Assembly (NCBI GenBank): GCA_035192965.1
Contig: CP136571.1
Span: forward strand, 826,501-890,500
Source: Fuscovulum sp.
Lineage (GTDB): Bacteria > Pseudomonadota > Alphaproteobacteria > Rhodobacterales > Rhodobacteraceae
Reading direction: 5' to 3'
Length of the DNA stretch: 64,000 nt
Of the stretch, positions 1 through 8,461 are shown piece after piece (the stretch's first letter is position 1; each line of letters begins with the position of its first letter). The notes beneath the pieces were generated by a model, which had not been told where the DNA came from, did not search any database, and worked only from the letters and a program-made list of their open reading frames with translations. A program made the position numbers and the translations under genes.

Positions 1-533
1 TCCTGTCGCTGCCCAAACGGGTGGGGGACGGGGATGCCACCGCTGCACTCGCGCGGGTGGGGGTGCCCGATGTGGCCGGGCGGCAGATGGCCGATCTGTC
101 GGGTGGGCAGTTCCAGCGCGTGCTGTTGGCGCGGGCCTTGTTGGCAAAGCCGGGGCTGCTGATTCTGGATGAACCGACGCAGGGGCTGGACCAGCCCGGC
201 GAGGCGGCCTTCTACCGGTTGATCGAAGAGGTGCGGCGCGAGACGGGGGTGGCGATTTTGATGGTGAGCCATGATCTGCATGTGGTCATGGCGGCCTCTG
301 ACCGCGTGATCTGCTTGAACGGGCATATCTGCTGTGAAGGCACGCCACGCGTGGTGTCGACCGCGCCGGAATACCGGGCGTTGTTTGGGTTGGGCACACA
401 AGGCGCGCTGGCGTTGTACCAGCATGTGCATGACCACAGCCATGATGGCGGCGGACAGGGACATGACCATCACGGCCATGACCATTCCCGCGACCACGAC
501 CACCCCCATGCCCATGATCACAGCCATGCTTGA
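1..533 (+). CDS. znuC: ZnuC, zinc ABC transporter ATPase (5' end outside window)
   Basis: This is the C-terminal part of an ABC ATPase; the frame is open to base 3, so the start lies left of the window. The visible part carries the LSGGQ signature, the Walker B stretch LLILDEP followed by the D-loop, and the H-loop (MVSHDLHVV). The last 35 or so residues are a histidine/aspartate-rich tail (HDHSHD, HDHHGHDH, HAHDHSHA) of the kind that binds zinc in Zn/Mn importers. ZnuC powers zinc uptake at the inner membrane. The stop overlaps the znuB start by 8 bp, which indicates translational coupling with the permease. The His tail argues for zinc rather than iron or manganese. Confidence 0.93.
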   Translation, partial: LSLPKRVGDGDATAALARVGVPDVAGRQMADLSGGQFQRVLLARALLAKPGLLILDEPTQGLDQPGEAAFYRLIEEVRRETGVAILMVSHDLHVVMAASDRVICLNGHICCEGTPRVVSTAPEYRALFGLGTQGALALYQHVHDHSHDGGGQGHDHHGHDHSRDHDHPHAHDHSHA

Positions 534-1317
534 CGATTTCCTGATCCGTGCGGCGTTGGCCGGGGTTGGTCTTTCGCTTGCGACCGGACCGCTGGGCTCT
601 TTTGTCGTCTGGCGCAGGATGGCCTATTTCGGTGATGCCACCGCCCATGCGGCGATCCTTGGGGTTGCGCTGGCGCTGGCGGCTGATCTTCCGGTCACCT
701 TTGGCACGCTGGTGGTGGCGCTGGCCATGGCGTTGACCGTGTCGGTGCTGGCAGCCCGGGGCTGGGCGATGGATACGACGCTGGGTGTGCTGGCCCATTC
801 GGCGCTTGCGTTTGGTCTGGTGGCGGTCAGCTTTGTTCCGGGCGCGCGGACGGATCTTTCGGCCTATCTCTTTGGCGACATCCTCGCCGTGTCGCGGGCC
901 GATCTGGTCTTCATCTGGGTTGGTGCGGTGCTTGTGGCGGGCCTGCTGGCCTGGCGCTGGCAGGCGCTTTTGACAAGCACGCTGAATGAGGATCTGGCCC
1001 ATGCCTCGGGGCTGAACCCGGCGCGGGAGCGGCTGGTGCTGACGCTGGCGCTGGCGGTTGTGGTTGCCGTGGCGATCAAGGTGGTGGGCGCGCTGCTGAT
1101 CGCGGCGCTGCTGATCATCCCGGCGGCTGCCGCGCGCGGATTGGCGCGGACGCCGGAATCCATGGCGATGATGGCCACGGTGATTGGCGCCGCCGCCAGC
1201 ATCGGGGGGCTGCAACTGTCGCTTTGGCAGGATACGCCGGCGGGACCATCGATCATCGCTGCGGCCGCGATCCTGTTCACCCTTTCCGTCCTCTTCGGTC
1301 GGATGCGCCGCCCGTAG
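526..1317 (+). CDS. znuB: ZnuB, zinc ABC transporter permease
   Basis: This 263-residue polytopic membrane protein belongs to the ABC-3 (ZnuB/TroC/MntB) permease family and forms the channel for zinc import with ZnuC. I chose the ATG at 526 (MLDDFLIRAALAGVGL) because it overlaps the znuC stop and gives the usual family length; a longer upstream reading exists only because znuC is open in another frame. Hydrophobic helices run throughout, with the family-typical segment VVGALLIAALLIIPAAAARGLA near residue 190. No periplasmic ZnuA or Zur regulator is visible; they would lie left of the window if the usual arrangement holds. Confidence 0.92.
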   Translation: MLDDFLIRAALAGVGLSLATGPLGSFVVWRRMAYFGDATAHAAILGVALALAADLPVTFGTLVVALAMALTVSVLAARGWAMDTTLGVLAHSALAFGLVAVSFVPGARTDLSAYLFGDILAVSRADLVFIWVGAVLVAGLLAWRWQALLTSTLNEDLAHASGLNPARERLVLTLALAVVVAVAIKVVGALLIAALLIIPAAAARGLARTPESMAMMATVIGAAASIGGLQLSLWQDTPAGPSIIAAAAILFTLSVLFGRMRRP

Positions 1318-1365
1318 CTCTGTCCACTCGCCCCCATCTTCTCTGGAAAAATATCCCACGGGGGT

Positions 1366-1386
1366 CCGGGGGTGTGAAACCCCCGG
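1366..1386 (+). terminator. GC-rich hairpin after znuB
   Basis: A perfect 8-bp stem (CCGGGGGT / ACCCCCGG) with a 5-nt GTGAA loop lies 49 bp after the znuB stop. There is no T tract, so it is either a Rho-assisted 3' end or part of a short dispersed intergenic repeat; the preceding text TCTGGAAAAATATCCC resembles repeats I associate with Rhodobacterales. The 200-bp gap up to the next gene holds nothing else that I can support. Confidence 0.4.
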
Positions 1387-1518
1387 GGGTGGTCACAGAC
1401 GGAACGGTCGCTAATCTGCTACCCATGTCGTTTTCGTCTGCCAAGGGTCGGGTTGTCTTGCCCCTTTCCCGTCCGTTCGGGCAGATAGGGTCAAACACCA
1501 ATTCCCGGGAGTCGCCCC

Positions 1519-4017
1519 ATGAAGACCCATGTCAAAGCCCTCGTCGTCGGCGGTGGTGCCGTCGGCAACGGCATCGCCTATCACCTTGCCAAGGCAGGCT
1601 GGGATACGATGCTGGTGGAACGGGATGAACTGACCGCTGGGTCCACCTGGCATGCGGCGGGGCTGCTGCCCCTGTTCAACATGTCCTATGCCACCACCCA
1701 TATCCACAAATACAGCGTGGATTTCTACAAGGGGCTGGAGGCGGAAACCGGCCTGAACCCCGGCTTCTATGTCGTGGGCAACCTGCGCATGGCGCAGCGT
1801 CAGGAACGCATGGATGAATACATGCTCTATTCCTCGGTCGCGGAAACCGCCGGGGTGTATCACGAGTTTCTGACGCCCAAGGAGATGAAGGATCGCTGGC
1901 CGCTTCTGCGCACCGAAGACCTTGTCGGCGCGCTTTACCACCCGCAGGACGGCTATATTAACCCCGCCGACGTGACGCAGGCCATGGCCAAGGGCGCGCG
2001 GCAACTCGGTGCCACGATCGAGCGGAAGATTCAGGTCGACGGCTATCGCTGGACCGGGTCGGAATGGATCGTGTCCTGCACGCGGATGGTGGAAACCGGG
2101 GGCAATCTCGTGGCTTCGGACGATAAGTTCGAGATCACGGCAGAACATGTGGTCACCGCCACGGGCAACCATGCGCAGCGCACGGCGCGGCTGTTAGGGA
2201 TCAAGATCCCGGCCATCCCGGTGGAACACCAGTATATCGTGACCGAACCTGATCCGGCGCTGGTAGAATGGCGCAAGACCAACCCACAGCATCCCGTGCT
2301 GCGCGACGCCGATGCCAAATGGTATGTGCGTGAGGAACGCGGCGGCTGGATCCTTGGCCCGTACGAGCGCAACGCCCCGGCGCGGTTCCTTTATGACGTG
2401 CCGCAGTCGTTCCGCGCCGACCTCTTCCCGCTGGATCTGGAGCGGATCGAGGCGGAGTATATGTCGATGATCCACCGCCTGCCGTCCTCGGAAACCGTGG
2501 GTCTGAAGGACGATTACAACGGCCCGATCTGCTATACCCCCGATGGCAACCCGCTGGTCGGCCCGGTGCCGGGCCTGCGCAACATGTGGATCGCCGAAGG
2601 CTTCAGCTTTGGCATCACCGCCGCCGGTGGTACGGGCTATTACCTTGCCCAGATGATGACCCAAGGCGAGGCCGAGATCGACATGGCCAGCCTCGATCCA
2701 CGCCGCTATGGCAACTGGATGACCACCGAATATGCGGCGCGCAAGAATGAGGAATGCTATGAGCATGTCTTCATCCTGCACCACCCGGATGAAGAGCGCG
2801 AAGCCTGCCGCCCGCTGCGCACTGCGCCGGTCTATGACAGGCAAAAGGCGCTGGGCGCGCAGTTTGGCCAAGTGAACGGCTGGGAGCGCCCGATCTACTT
2901 TGGCCCCAAGGACGCGCCGGAAGATTTCGATCACAACAGCCGCAGCTTCCGCCGCGGTGGCTGGTGGCAATATGCTGTGGATGAGGCGAAGGCGATCCGC
3001 GAAACGGCGGGTCTGATCGACGCCACCGCCTTTACCAAGCATCTGGTGCGCGGCCCCGGTGCCACGGCCTTCCTCGACTGGTTCACCTGCAACGCCCTGC
3101 CCAAGGTGGGCCGCATCAACCTGACCTATGCGCTGACGCCCACGGGAACGACGCGCACGGAATACACCATCGTCCGCAATGGTGAGAATGACTATTACCT
3201 CGTCTCGGCGGGCGCATGGACGGCCTATGACGCCGATTACCTGCGCAAATGCGCCGAGGATTACATGGCCGGTGGCGGTGGTTACATCGACATCCACGAT
3301 GTCACCACGCAATGGGGCGTCTTTGCGATTGCCGGGCCGAACAGCCGCAAGATCCTGGCCGAACTGATCCGCGATGCGGAGCCGGAAACCGCGCTGTCCA
3401 ACAAGCGATTCCCTTGGCTTTCGGCGCGCAAGATCGAACTGGGCATGTGCCCGGTGAACGCGATCCGCGTGGCCTATACGGGCGAGTTGGGTTGGGAACT
3501 GCACCACCCGATCGAGATGCAGCGCTATCTGTTCGACCAGTTGCTGAAGGCGGGCGAAAAGCACGGGATGAAGCTGGTCGGTGCGCGGGCGCAGAACTGG
3601 CTGCGGCAGGAGAAATCCTATCGCGCCTTCGGCAACGAGTTGGGCCGCGACGCGACCCCGCTGGAGGCTGGGCTGGACCGCTTTGTTGATCTGAACAAGG
3701 AGTTTCAGGGCAAGCAGGCCATGCTGGATACCGGCATCCGGTCGATGTGCGTGACGGTGCTGATCGACGGGCCGGATGACACCGACCCGTGGGGGAAAGA
3801 GGCGCTACTGCTGGATGGCGAAAAGATCGGGCGTCTGACGTCGGGCGGCTATTCGGTGGCCTTTGGCAAGCAGATCGGCATGGGCTATGTGCGCCCCGAT
3901 CTGGCAAGCGTGGGGCAGAAGCTGAAAGTCCGTATCAACCGCGAATTGTGGGATGTGACGGTGGTTGAAGACAGCCCGTTCGACCCCAAGAATGCACGCA
4001 TTCGCATCGACGGTTGA
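1519..4017 (+). CDS. Dimethylglycine/sarcosine dehydrogenase-like flavoprotein
   Basis: This 832-residue protein has the two-part build of dimethylglycine dehydrogenase and sarcosine dehydrogenase. Residues 1 to about 370 are a DAO-type FAD domain with the dinucleotide motif VVGGGAVGNGIAYHLA. His45 in TWHAAGL matches the histidine that holds FAD covalently in rat dimethylglycine dehydrogenase. From about 430 to the end is a GcvT-like folate-binding region. The family oxidatively removes an N-methyl group and passes it to tetrahydrofolate, with electrons going to an ETF. The gene stands alone between a 200-bp gap and a strong terminator. Substrate (dimethylglycine, sarcosine or another methylated amine) cannot be decided from sequence; no ETF, glyA or betaine gene is nearby. 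Confidence 0.85.
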   Translation: MKTHVKALVVGGGAVGNGIAYHLAKAGWDTMLVERDELTAGSTWHAAGLLPLFNMSYATTHIHKYSVDFYKGLEAETGLNPGFYVVGNLRMAQRQERMDEYMLYSSVAETAGVYHEFLTPKEMKDRWPLLRTEDLVGALYHPQDGYINPADVTQAMAKGARQLGATIERKIQVDGYRWTGSEWIVSCTRMVETGGNLVASDDKFEITAEHVVTATGNHAQRTARLLGIKIPAIPVEHQYIVTEPDPALVEWRKTNPQHPVLRDADAKWYVREERGGWILGPYERNAPARFLYDVPQSFRADLFPLDLERIEAEYMSMIHRLPSSETVGLKDDYNGPICYTPDGNPLVGPVPGLRNMWIAEGFSFGITAAGGTGYYLAQMMTQGEAEIDMASLDPRRYGNWMTTEYAARKNEECYEHVFILHHPDEEREACRPLRTAPVYDRQKALGAQFGQVNGWERPIYFGPKDAPEDFDHNSRSFRRGGWWQYAVDEAKAIRETAGLIDATAFTKHLVRGPGATAFLDWFTCNALPKVGRINLTYALTPTGTTRTEYTIVRNGENDYYLVSAGAWTAYDADYLRKCAEDYMAGGGGYIDIHDVTTQWGVFAIAGPNSRKILAELIRDAEPETALSNKRFPWLSARKIELGMCPVNAIRVAYTGELGWELHHPIEMQRYLFDQLLKAGEKHGMKLVGARAQNWLRQEKSYRAFGNELGRDATPLEAGLDRFVDLNKEFQGKQAMLDTGIRSMCVTVLIDGPDDTDPWGKEALLLDGEKIGRLTSGGYSVAFGKQIGMGYVRPDLASVGQKLKVRINRELWDVTVVEDSPFDPKNARIRIDG

Positions 4018-4033
4018 GCTAAGCATCAGATCG

Positions 4034-4065
4034 AAAGGCACCAAGGGCAACTTCGGTGCCTTTTG
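4034..4065 (+). terminator. Intrinsic terminator of the dehydrogenase gene
   Basis: A perfect 9-bp stem AAAGGCACC / GGTGCCTTT, with an inner AAG/CTT extension, is followed by TTTTGCTTT, 17 bp after the stop codon. The A-rich 5' arm makes it usable on the minus strand too, where it would follow the convergent GH25 gene, although it then starts only about 10 bp past that stop. Confidence 0.85.
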
Positions 4066-4074
4066 CTTTGGCAC

Positions 4075-4890
4075 CTAGGGGTGGCGGTTCGCCGCCAGCC
4101 ACGCCGCCCAGTCTGATGCGCTGCCGTCAAAGACGTTGATATCCACCTCTCCGGCGATGCCGGGGATCAGGCCGGTGCTGGTATATTGCCAGAAGGTCCA
4201 GTGACGGCCGCCGTAAACCTCATCCGGGTGGGCGGCGACGGCGCGCAGCCAGAAGGGATAGTTCCCGACGCGCCACATCTCATTCTCTTGGTAGAAATCC
4301 ACGGTGGAATAGATGATCGGGCGCTGGCCGTAATGGCGTTCCACGATGTCGAGGAAAATCTTCGCCTCGGACCGCAGCACCGCGGGCGCGCGGCGGATGG
4401 TGCAGGTTGGGGAAAACGGCGTCCATTCCATATCCAACACGGGCGGTAGCGCGCCGGGGCTGCGCGGAACGTTGCGGATGTAGAAGGCGGCCTGTTCGGC
4501 GGCGGGGCGGCAATGGTAGAAGAAGTGATAAGCCCCGCGCGGCACACCCGCGCGGGCCGCGCCACGCCAATTGTCGCGGAACATCGGATCCACCAGATCG
4601 CCGCCTTCGGTGGCCTTGATGAAGGCGAAGTTCACCCCGTTCGCGCGGGCCTGTTGCCAATCTATGGATGTCTGGAACCGGGCGACATCGATGCCGTGAA
4701 CCTGATGATCCTCGGGCCCGCGGCGGCCGAAACTAGCCGGGTCGGCATCGCTGAAATTCGGGGGCACCACGCGGAATTGCGCCGGGTTGGCAATCGCGCC
4801 TGCGCCGGTGGACAGGGTTTCACGATCCGATGGCCCACCACAAGCGGCGAGGGAAAGGGCGAGCGCGGCAAGAAGCGGGCGTATCAGCAT
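4075..4890 (-). CDS. GH25-family lysozyme, predicted lipoprotein
   Basis: This 271-residue protein starts best at the ATG at 4890, which gives a short signal peptide ending in the lipobox LAAC (Cys17); the longer reading to 4926 would spoil it. From residue 66 it is a glycoside hydrolase family 25 domain (HGIDVARFQ, FIKATEG, GAYHFFYHC) with the catalytic acid pair Asp153-x-Glu155 in VLDMEW. GH25 enzymes cut the N-acetylmuramic acid to N-acetylglucosamine bond of peptidoglycan. As a lipoprotein it would sit in the periplasm, probably as a remodelling or recycling muramidase. It is followed, on the same strand but upstream, by the FAD oxidase gene with a 69-bp gap, so co-transcription is possible but not shown. 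Confidence 0.88.
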   Translation of the reverse strand: MLIRPLLAALALSLAACGGPSDRETLSTGAGAIANPAQFRVVPPNFSDADPASFGRRGPEDHQVHGIDVARFQTSIDWQQARANGVNFAFIKATEGGDLVDPMFRDNWRGAARAGVPRGAYHFFYHCRPAAEQAAFYIRNVPRSPGALPPVLDMEWTPFSPTCTIRRAPAVLRSEAKIFLDIVERHYGQRPIIYSTVDFYQENEMWRVGNYPFWLRAVAAHPDEVYGGRHWTFWQYTSTGLIPGIAGEVDINVFDGSASDWAAWLAANRHP

Positions 4891-4959
4891 GGGCGGGATG
4901 CTGACCGATCTGCGTGCGGCTGTCACGCCTGATTGCCAGACCGGGCGGTTCTTCGCGTT

Positions 4960-6033
4960 TCAGCCAAAGCGCGCCGGATCGAGTGCGTGGACAAGGCAGG
5001 GGGAAAGGCCCGTTGCACGCCCCCCGATCAGATCAGCGGCAAGCCTGCTGGCGGCGGGGCAGGTCTGAAAGCCATAGCCGCCCTGACCGGCCAGCCAGAA
5101 GAAATCAGACTCGCGCGGATCGCGCCCGATCACCAGAACCCGGTCGGGGGAAAAGGTCCGCAGACCGGCCCAATTGGAAATCAGGCGGGTGACGGGTTCG
5201 GTCACCATTTCCTCATAACGCGCCAGCCCTTCGGCCAGCACCATATCATCGGCCCAGGCATCGTGCGGGGATTGCGGGTCTTCTTCGGCCGGGGACACGA
5301 TCAGGGCACCTGCGTCGGGCTTGGCATACCACGTCTCGCCCGCACCAAAGAGCATGGGCCATTTGCTGATGTCATGGCCGCCCGGCGCCGGGATGCGCGC
5401 CATGGAGCGGCGGTTGGGAACAAAGCCCAAGGGGCGCACCCCGGCCATTGTGGCGACCTCGTCCACCCATGCCCCGGCGGCGTTGATAAGCAGTTTGGCG
5501 GTGAATTCACCTGCCGCCGTGGTGACGGTCCAGCCGTCGCCGCCACGTGCGATGGTGGTTACGCGCGCGCCGGTCACGATCTGCGCGCCGCGCGATTTCG
5601 CTTCGCGCGCGAAGCCCTGAAGCAAGAGGTCGGTGTCGATATCCCAAGCGTGATCAGCGATGGCGGCCATGGCCACGCTTTCCGGGTTCAGGATCGGAAC
5701 AATGGCGCGCGCCTCGTCCACAGTGCAGCGTGTCATCTGCATGTCGCGAACCTCGGTATCGAAATCGTCCTGCTGATCCGCCTTCGCGACGATCATCAAG
5801 CCGCGCGGGGACAGCACGTTTTCCGCCGCGCGGAAGTGATCCTCGGAGGCCAGCGACAAATCCACCACCGCGCGCGCGCCATAGCGCGGTTCATAAAGCG
5901 CGGCAGACCGGCCCGAGGCATGGTGTGCGAGGGCGGCTTCTGCCTCTAGCACGGTGACGGAACCCAGTTCGGACAGGCGGGCAGCGGCAGAGATACCGGC
6001 GATGCCGCCGCCGATGATCAGGAAATCGGTCAT
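4960..6033 (-). CDS. FAD-dependent oxidoreductase, DAO family
   Basis: The protein is 357 residues, starting MTDFLIIGGGIAGISAAARL, a clear Rossmann FAD motif at the N-terminus. The ATG at 6033 overlaps the TGA of the aldo/keto reductase gene by 4 bp (ATGA), which fixes the start against the 58-residue longer reading. The C-terminal FWLAGQGGYGFQTCPAASRLAADL stretch is typical of glycine/D-amino acid oxidase-like flavoproteins (DAO superfamily). It probably oxidises an amino acid or N-alkyl amine in the cytoplasm, but the substrate is unknown. It is not the same subfamily as the other DAO protein at 24.0-25.3 kb. Confidence 0.8.
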   Translation of the reverse strand: MTDFLIIGGGIAGISAAARLSELGSVTVLEAEAALAHHASGRSAALYEPRYGARAVVDLSLASEDHFRAAENVLSPRGLMIVAKADQQDDFDTEVRDMQMTRCTVDEARAIVPILNPESVAMAAIADHAWDIDTDLLLQGFAREAKSRGAQIVTGARVTTIARGGDGWTVTTAAGEFTAKLLINAAGAWVDEVATMAGVRPLGFVPNRRSMARIPAPGGHDISKWPMLFGAGETWYAKPDAGALIVSPAEEDPQSPHDAWADDMVLAEGLARYEEMVTEPVTRLISNWAGLRTFSPDRVLVIGRDPRESDFFWLAGQGGYGFQTCPAASRLAADLIGGRATGLSPCLVHALDPARFG

Positions 6034-6938
6034 TCTTCCTCCAAACGGTCGGTCGCCGGGGGTGGTGAGGGGTACAGTGCCGACAGGCAGGCGCGCAGGT
6101 CGGCAGTCATGGGCAAGGTCAGCGCCGCAAGCGAGGGCGCAATCTGCGCCGTATCGCGGGCCGAAATCAGCGGGATGACGGGCGTTATGGGGCAGGACAT
6201 GACCCAAGCCACGGCCAGCGTGGCGGGATGGGTGCCCAGGTCAGCGGCCAGTGCCGCCAGACCGGTTGCCGCCTTGTGCATGGCTTCCGGCGCATAGCGG
6301 GCGGCGTAGCGGCTGTCTTCGGACAGGCGACCTGCGCCGCCACTTGCGTATTTCCCGGTCAGCAAGCCGCCGCCGAGGGGCGAATAGGCGTGAACCGCAA
6401 TCCCCTGATCGGCGCACATGGGCAGAAGTTCCACCTCCACCTGCCGTTTCACCAGATTGTACATCGGTTGGATCACATCAATCCGGCTGCCGAACCGGGC
6501 AGCGACGGCCTGCGCTTTCATCACCTGCCAGGCGGCGAAGTTGGACAGGCCGATGCGGGCGATGCGCCCGGCGGCCTTCCATTCGACGAAGAGGCCAATA
6601 GTTTCTTCCAGCGATGTCGCGGGGTCGAAGCGGTGCAGATAGAGCAGGTCCACGGCATCAGTGCCAAGGCGGCGCAGGCTTTCGTCGAACTGGGCGGTCA
6701 GGTTGGCGCGGCCCGCGCCGCCAGTGTAACCGACCTTGGTGGCGATTGTGACTTCGCCATCGCCTTGCGCGAACTCACCGATCAGTCGTTCGGACGCGCC
6801 GTCGGTATAGACATGTGCCGTATCGAAATGGGTAAGCCCGGCCGCGCGGGCGGCATCGAACATGGCGCGGGCGGCCTGTGCATCGGCACGACCGCCGAAC
6901 TGCATACAGCCGAAGGCAAGGGGGGAAGGGGCGTTCAT
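6030..6938 (-). CDS. Aldo/keto reductase
   Basis: This 302-residue protein is a member of the aldo/keto reductase superfamily, a TIM-barrel NADPH-dependent carbonyl reductase. The catalytic tetrad is visible as Asp39, Tyr44, Lys68 and His102 (FDTAHVYTDG, IATKVGY, LLYLHRFD). It is the first gene of a pair with the overlapping FAD oxidoreductase, so the two are likely made together and may handle the same small-molecule family. No neighbouring gene names the substrate. The stretch up to sqr (6939-7025) contains only the sqr 3' end hairpin. Confidence 0.88.
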   Translation of the reverse strand: MNAPSPLAFGCMQFGGRADAQAARAMFDAARAAGLTHFDTAHVYTDGASERLIGEFAQGDGEVTIATKVGYTGGAGRANLTAQFDESLRRLGTDAVDLLYLHRFDPATSLEETIGLFVEWKAAGRIARIGLSNFAAWQVMKAQAVAARFGSRIDVIQPMYNLVKRQVEVELLPMCADQGIAVHAYSPLGGGLLTGKYASGGAGRLSEDSRYAARYAPEAMHKAATGLAALAADLGTHPATLAVAWVMSCPITPVIPLISARDTAQIAPSLAALTLPMTADLRACLSALYPSPPPATDRLEEE

Positions 6939-6970
6939 GGGCGTGAACCTGCCACGGCGCGCGGCGGTTG

Positions 6971-6993
6971 AAAAGGCGGGGGCCGCCGCTTTT
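6971..6993 (-). terminator. Probable terminator of sqr
   Basis: On the minus strand, 33 bp past the sqr stop, an imperfect stem (AAAAGCGG...CCGCCTTTT with a 1-2 nt bulge) ends in TTTT. This fits an intrinsic terminator, but the bulge and short U tract lower confidence. Confidence 0.5.
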
Positions 6994-7025
6994 GCGACGA
7001 CCCCCGACAGGAAAGCTGGGGGACG

Positions 7026-8312
7026 TCAGCCTTCCTGTGTCTCTTTGAGCTTGTCGATCCCCAACGTCTTGAGTGCGAGGGTTTCATAGAAGGGTTCAGA
7101 CACGCCTTTGCGCAGCTTGCGCAGGAAGTATTTCTCGAACCCGATCTTGGCCATGTGGACCCATTTGCCGGACGAGGACCAGTTCACGTTGCGCGGCGGA
7201 ATCTGCGGCTGGGCGACAAAGACGATGCCCCCATCGCCGAAATCCGCCAGACAGACAGCGTTCCAGGTGCCGACACGATCCGGCTCTTTGCCGCGCACGA
7301 TATTGCCGATGTTATGCGCCGTGGCGGTGACCATGGATTCGATCATGAAGCCGGTCTTGGGCACGCCCACAGGCACGGGGGTTGGCCCCATCGGCGGGAT
7401 CGCGACGCAGACACCGACAGCAAAGATGTTGGGATATTTCGGGTTCTGCTGATGCTTGTCGACGATGGTGAAGCCGCGTGGGTTGGACAGGCCTTCGATC
7501 CCGGCCACGGGTTTGATGCCCCGGAAGGCGGGCAGCATCATGGAAAAGGCAAAGGGCAGTTCCTTTTCGCCTTTGGAGGTGCCGTCATCGGCGATCTCTT
7601 CGACCGTCATCTTGCCGGGCCCGACCTTTTTCACCTTGGCCGAGGTGATCCATTTGATGTGCTTGGCGCGCATCTCAGATTCCAGAAGCCCCTTCGTATC
7701 GCCGACCCCATCCAGCCCCAGATGCCCGATATAGGGTTCTGGGGTGACAAAGGTCATCGGCACGCGGTCGCGCACCTTGGCACGGCGCAGGGCGGTTTCC
7801 AGGATGAAAAGGAATTCATAGGCGGGGCCAAAGCAGCTTGCCCCCTGCGCCGCACCGATGATGACGGGGCCGGGGTTCTTGACCAGTTCTTCAAAGACCT
7901 TTTTCGCCGCAAGGGCGTGGTCGATATGACAGACCGATTGGGTGAATCCGCCATGCGGGCCGAAGCCTTCGATTTCGTCGAAGGCCAGTTCCGGCCCGGT
8001 GGCGATGACCAGATAATCGTATGAAACCGACTCGCCATTCACCAGCGCGATGCGGTTTTCATCGGCATGCAGCTTTTCGGCGGCGACGGGGATGAAGTTG
8101 ATCTTCTTTTTCGCCATCGTGGGCGCAAGATCGACGGTGATCTCTTCCCGCTCGCGCCAGCCGACGGCAACCCATGGGTTGGACGGCACAAAGTGATAGT
8201 GCGGATCCTTGGTCACCACGGTGACCGTGTCTTCCTTGCGCAGTTGGTCCTTCAGCTCATAGGCCATGATAGCCCCGCCAAGCCCTGCCCCAAGTACGAC
8301 GACATGTGCCAT
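7026..8312 (-). CDS. sqr: Sulfide:quinone oxidoreductase
   Basis: The 428-residue protein begins with the FAD motif VVVLGAGLGGAIMAYEL. It has three cysteines at 128 (SVCHIDHA), 160 (GASCFGPAYEF) and 354 (AVCLADFGD), each one residue off the catalytic Cys127/159/353 that I recall for Rhodobacter capsulatus SQR; this spacing separates it from NDH-2. SQR is a peripheral membrane flavoprotein that oxidises sulfide to polysulfide or sulfane sulfur and reduces quinone; the C-terminal helices (IGFEKYFLRKLRKG) fit membrane attachment. The gene is monocistronic, with a GGGAGGA ribosome binding site, an FNR-like promoter upstream and a hairpin downstream. No sox, persulfide dioxygenase or sqrR gene is adjacent, so detoxification or supplementary electron supply is more likely than lithotrophy from this locus alone. 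Confidence 0.9.
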   Translation of the reverse strand: MAHVVVLGAGLGGAIMAYELKDQLRKEDTVTVVTKDPHYHFVPSNPWVAVGWREREEITVDLAPTMAKKKINFIPVAAEKLHADENRIALVNGESVSYDYLVIATGPELAFDEIEGFGPHGGFTQSVCHIDHALAAKKVFEELVKNPGPVIIGAAQGASCFGPAYEFLFILETALRRAKVRDRVPMTFVTPEPYIGHLGLDGVGDTKGLLESEMRAKHIKWITSAKVKKVGPGKMTVEEIADDGTSKGEKELPFAFSMMLPAFRGIKPVAGIEGLSNPRGFTIVDKHQQNPKYPNIFAVGVCVAIPPMGPTPVPVGVPKTGFMIESMVTATAHNIGNIVRGKEPDRVGTWNAVCLADFGDGGIVFVAQPQIPPRNVNWSSSGKWVHMAKIGFEKYFLRKLRKGVSEPFYETLALKTLGIDKLKETQEG

Positions 8313-8339
8313 GCCGTTTCCTCCCGTGCGAAGTTGCGC

Positions 8340-8387
8340 TGGAGGAAATATACATTCAAAAAATTAAATATAATTGATCTGGATCAT
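8340..8387 (-). promoter_or_regulatory. sqr promoter with FNR/FnrL-like box at about -41
   Basis: At 8374-8387 lies TTGAT-CTGG-ATCAT, nine of ten bases of the FNR consensus TTGAT-N4-ATCAA. On the minus strand, TATATT at 8352-8347 makes a good -10 element, putting the start of transcription near 8340. The FNR box is then centred about 40-41 bases upstream, the position of class II FNR-activated promoters. The spacer between them is nearly pure A/T. From the start site to the ATG is about 28 bases, including the GGGAGGA ribosome binding site. Confidence 0.6.
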
Positions 8388-8412
8388 GCGGGCGGCAGAT
8401 TCCGCAGCCATG

Positions 8413-8440
8413 AAAAAGGCCCGCCGAAGCGGGCCTTTTT
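8413..8440 (-). terminator. Strong terminator ending the xdh/BMP operon
   Basis: A perfect 12-bp stem AAAAAGGCCCGC / GCGGGCCTTTTT with a 4-nt loop lies 22 bp past the stop of the substrate-binding protein gene. It has A and T tracts on both sides, so it can stop transcription from either direction. Confidence 0.9.
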
Positions 8441-8461
8441 GTTTGGTTCAGGCGCGCCCGA

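Noticed and set aside
7026..8312. Type II NADH dehydrogenase
   Set aside because: The three SQR cysteines at the expected spacing and the GASCFGPAYEF motif favour sulfide:quinone oxidoreductase.
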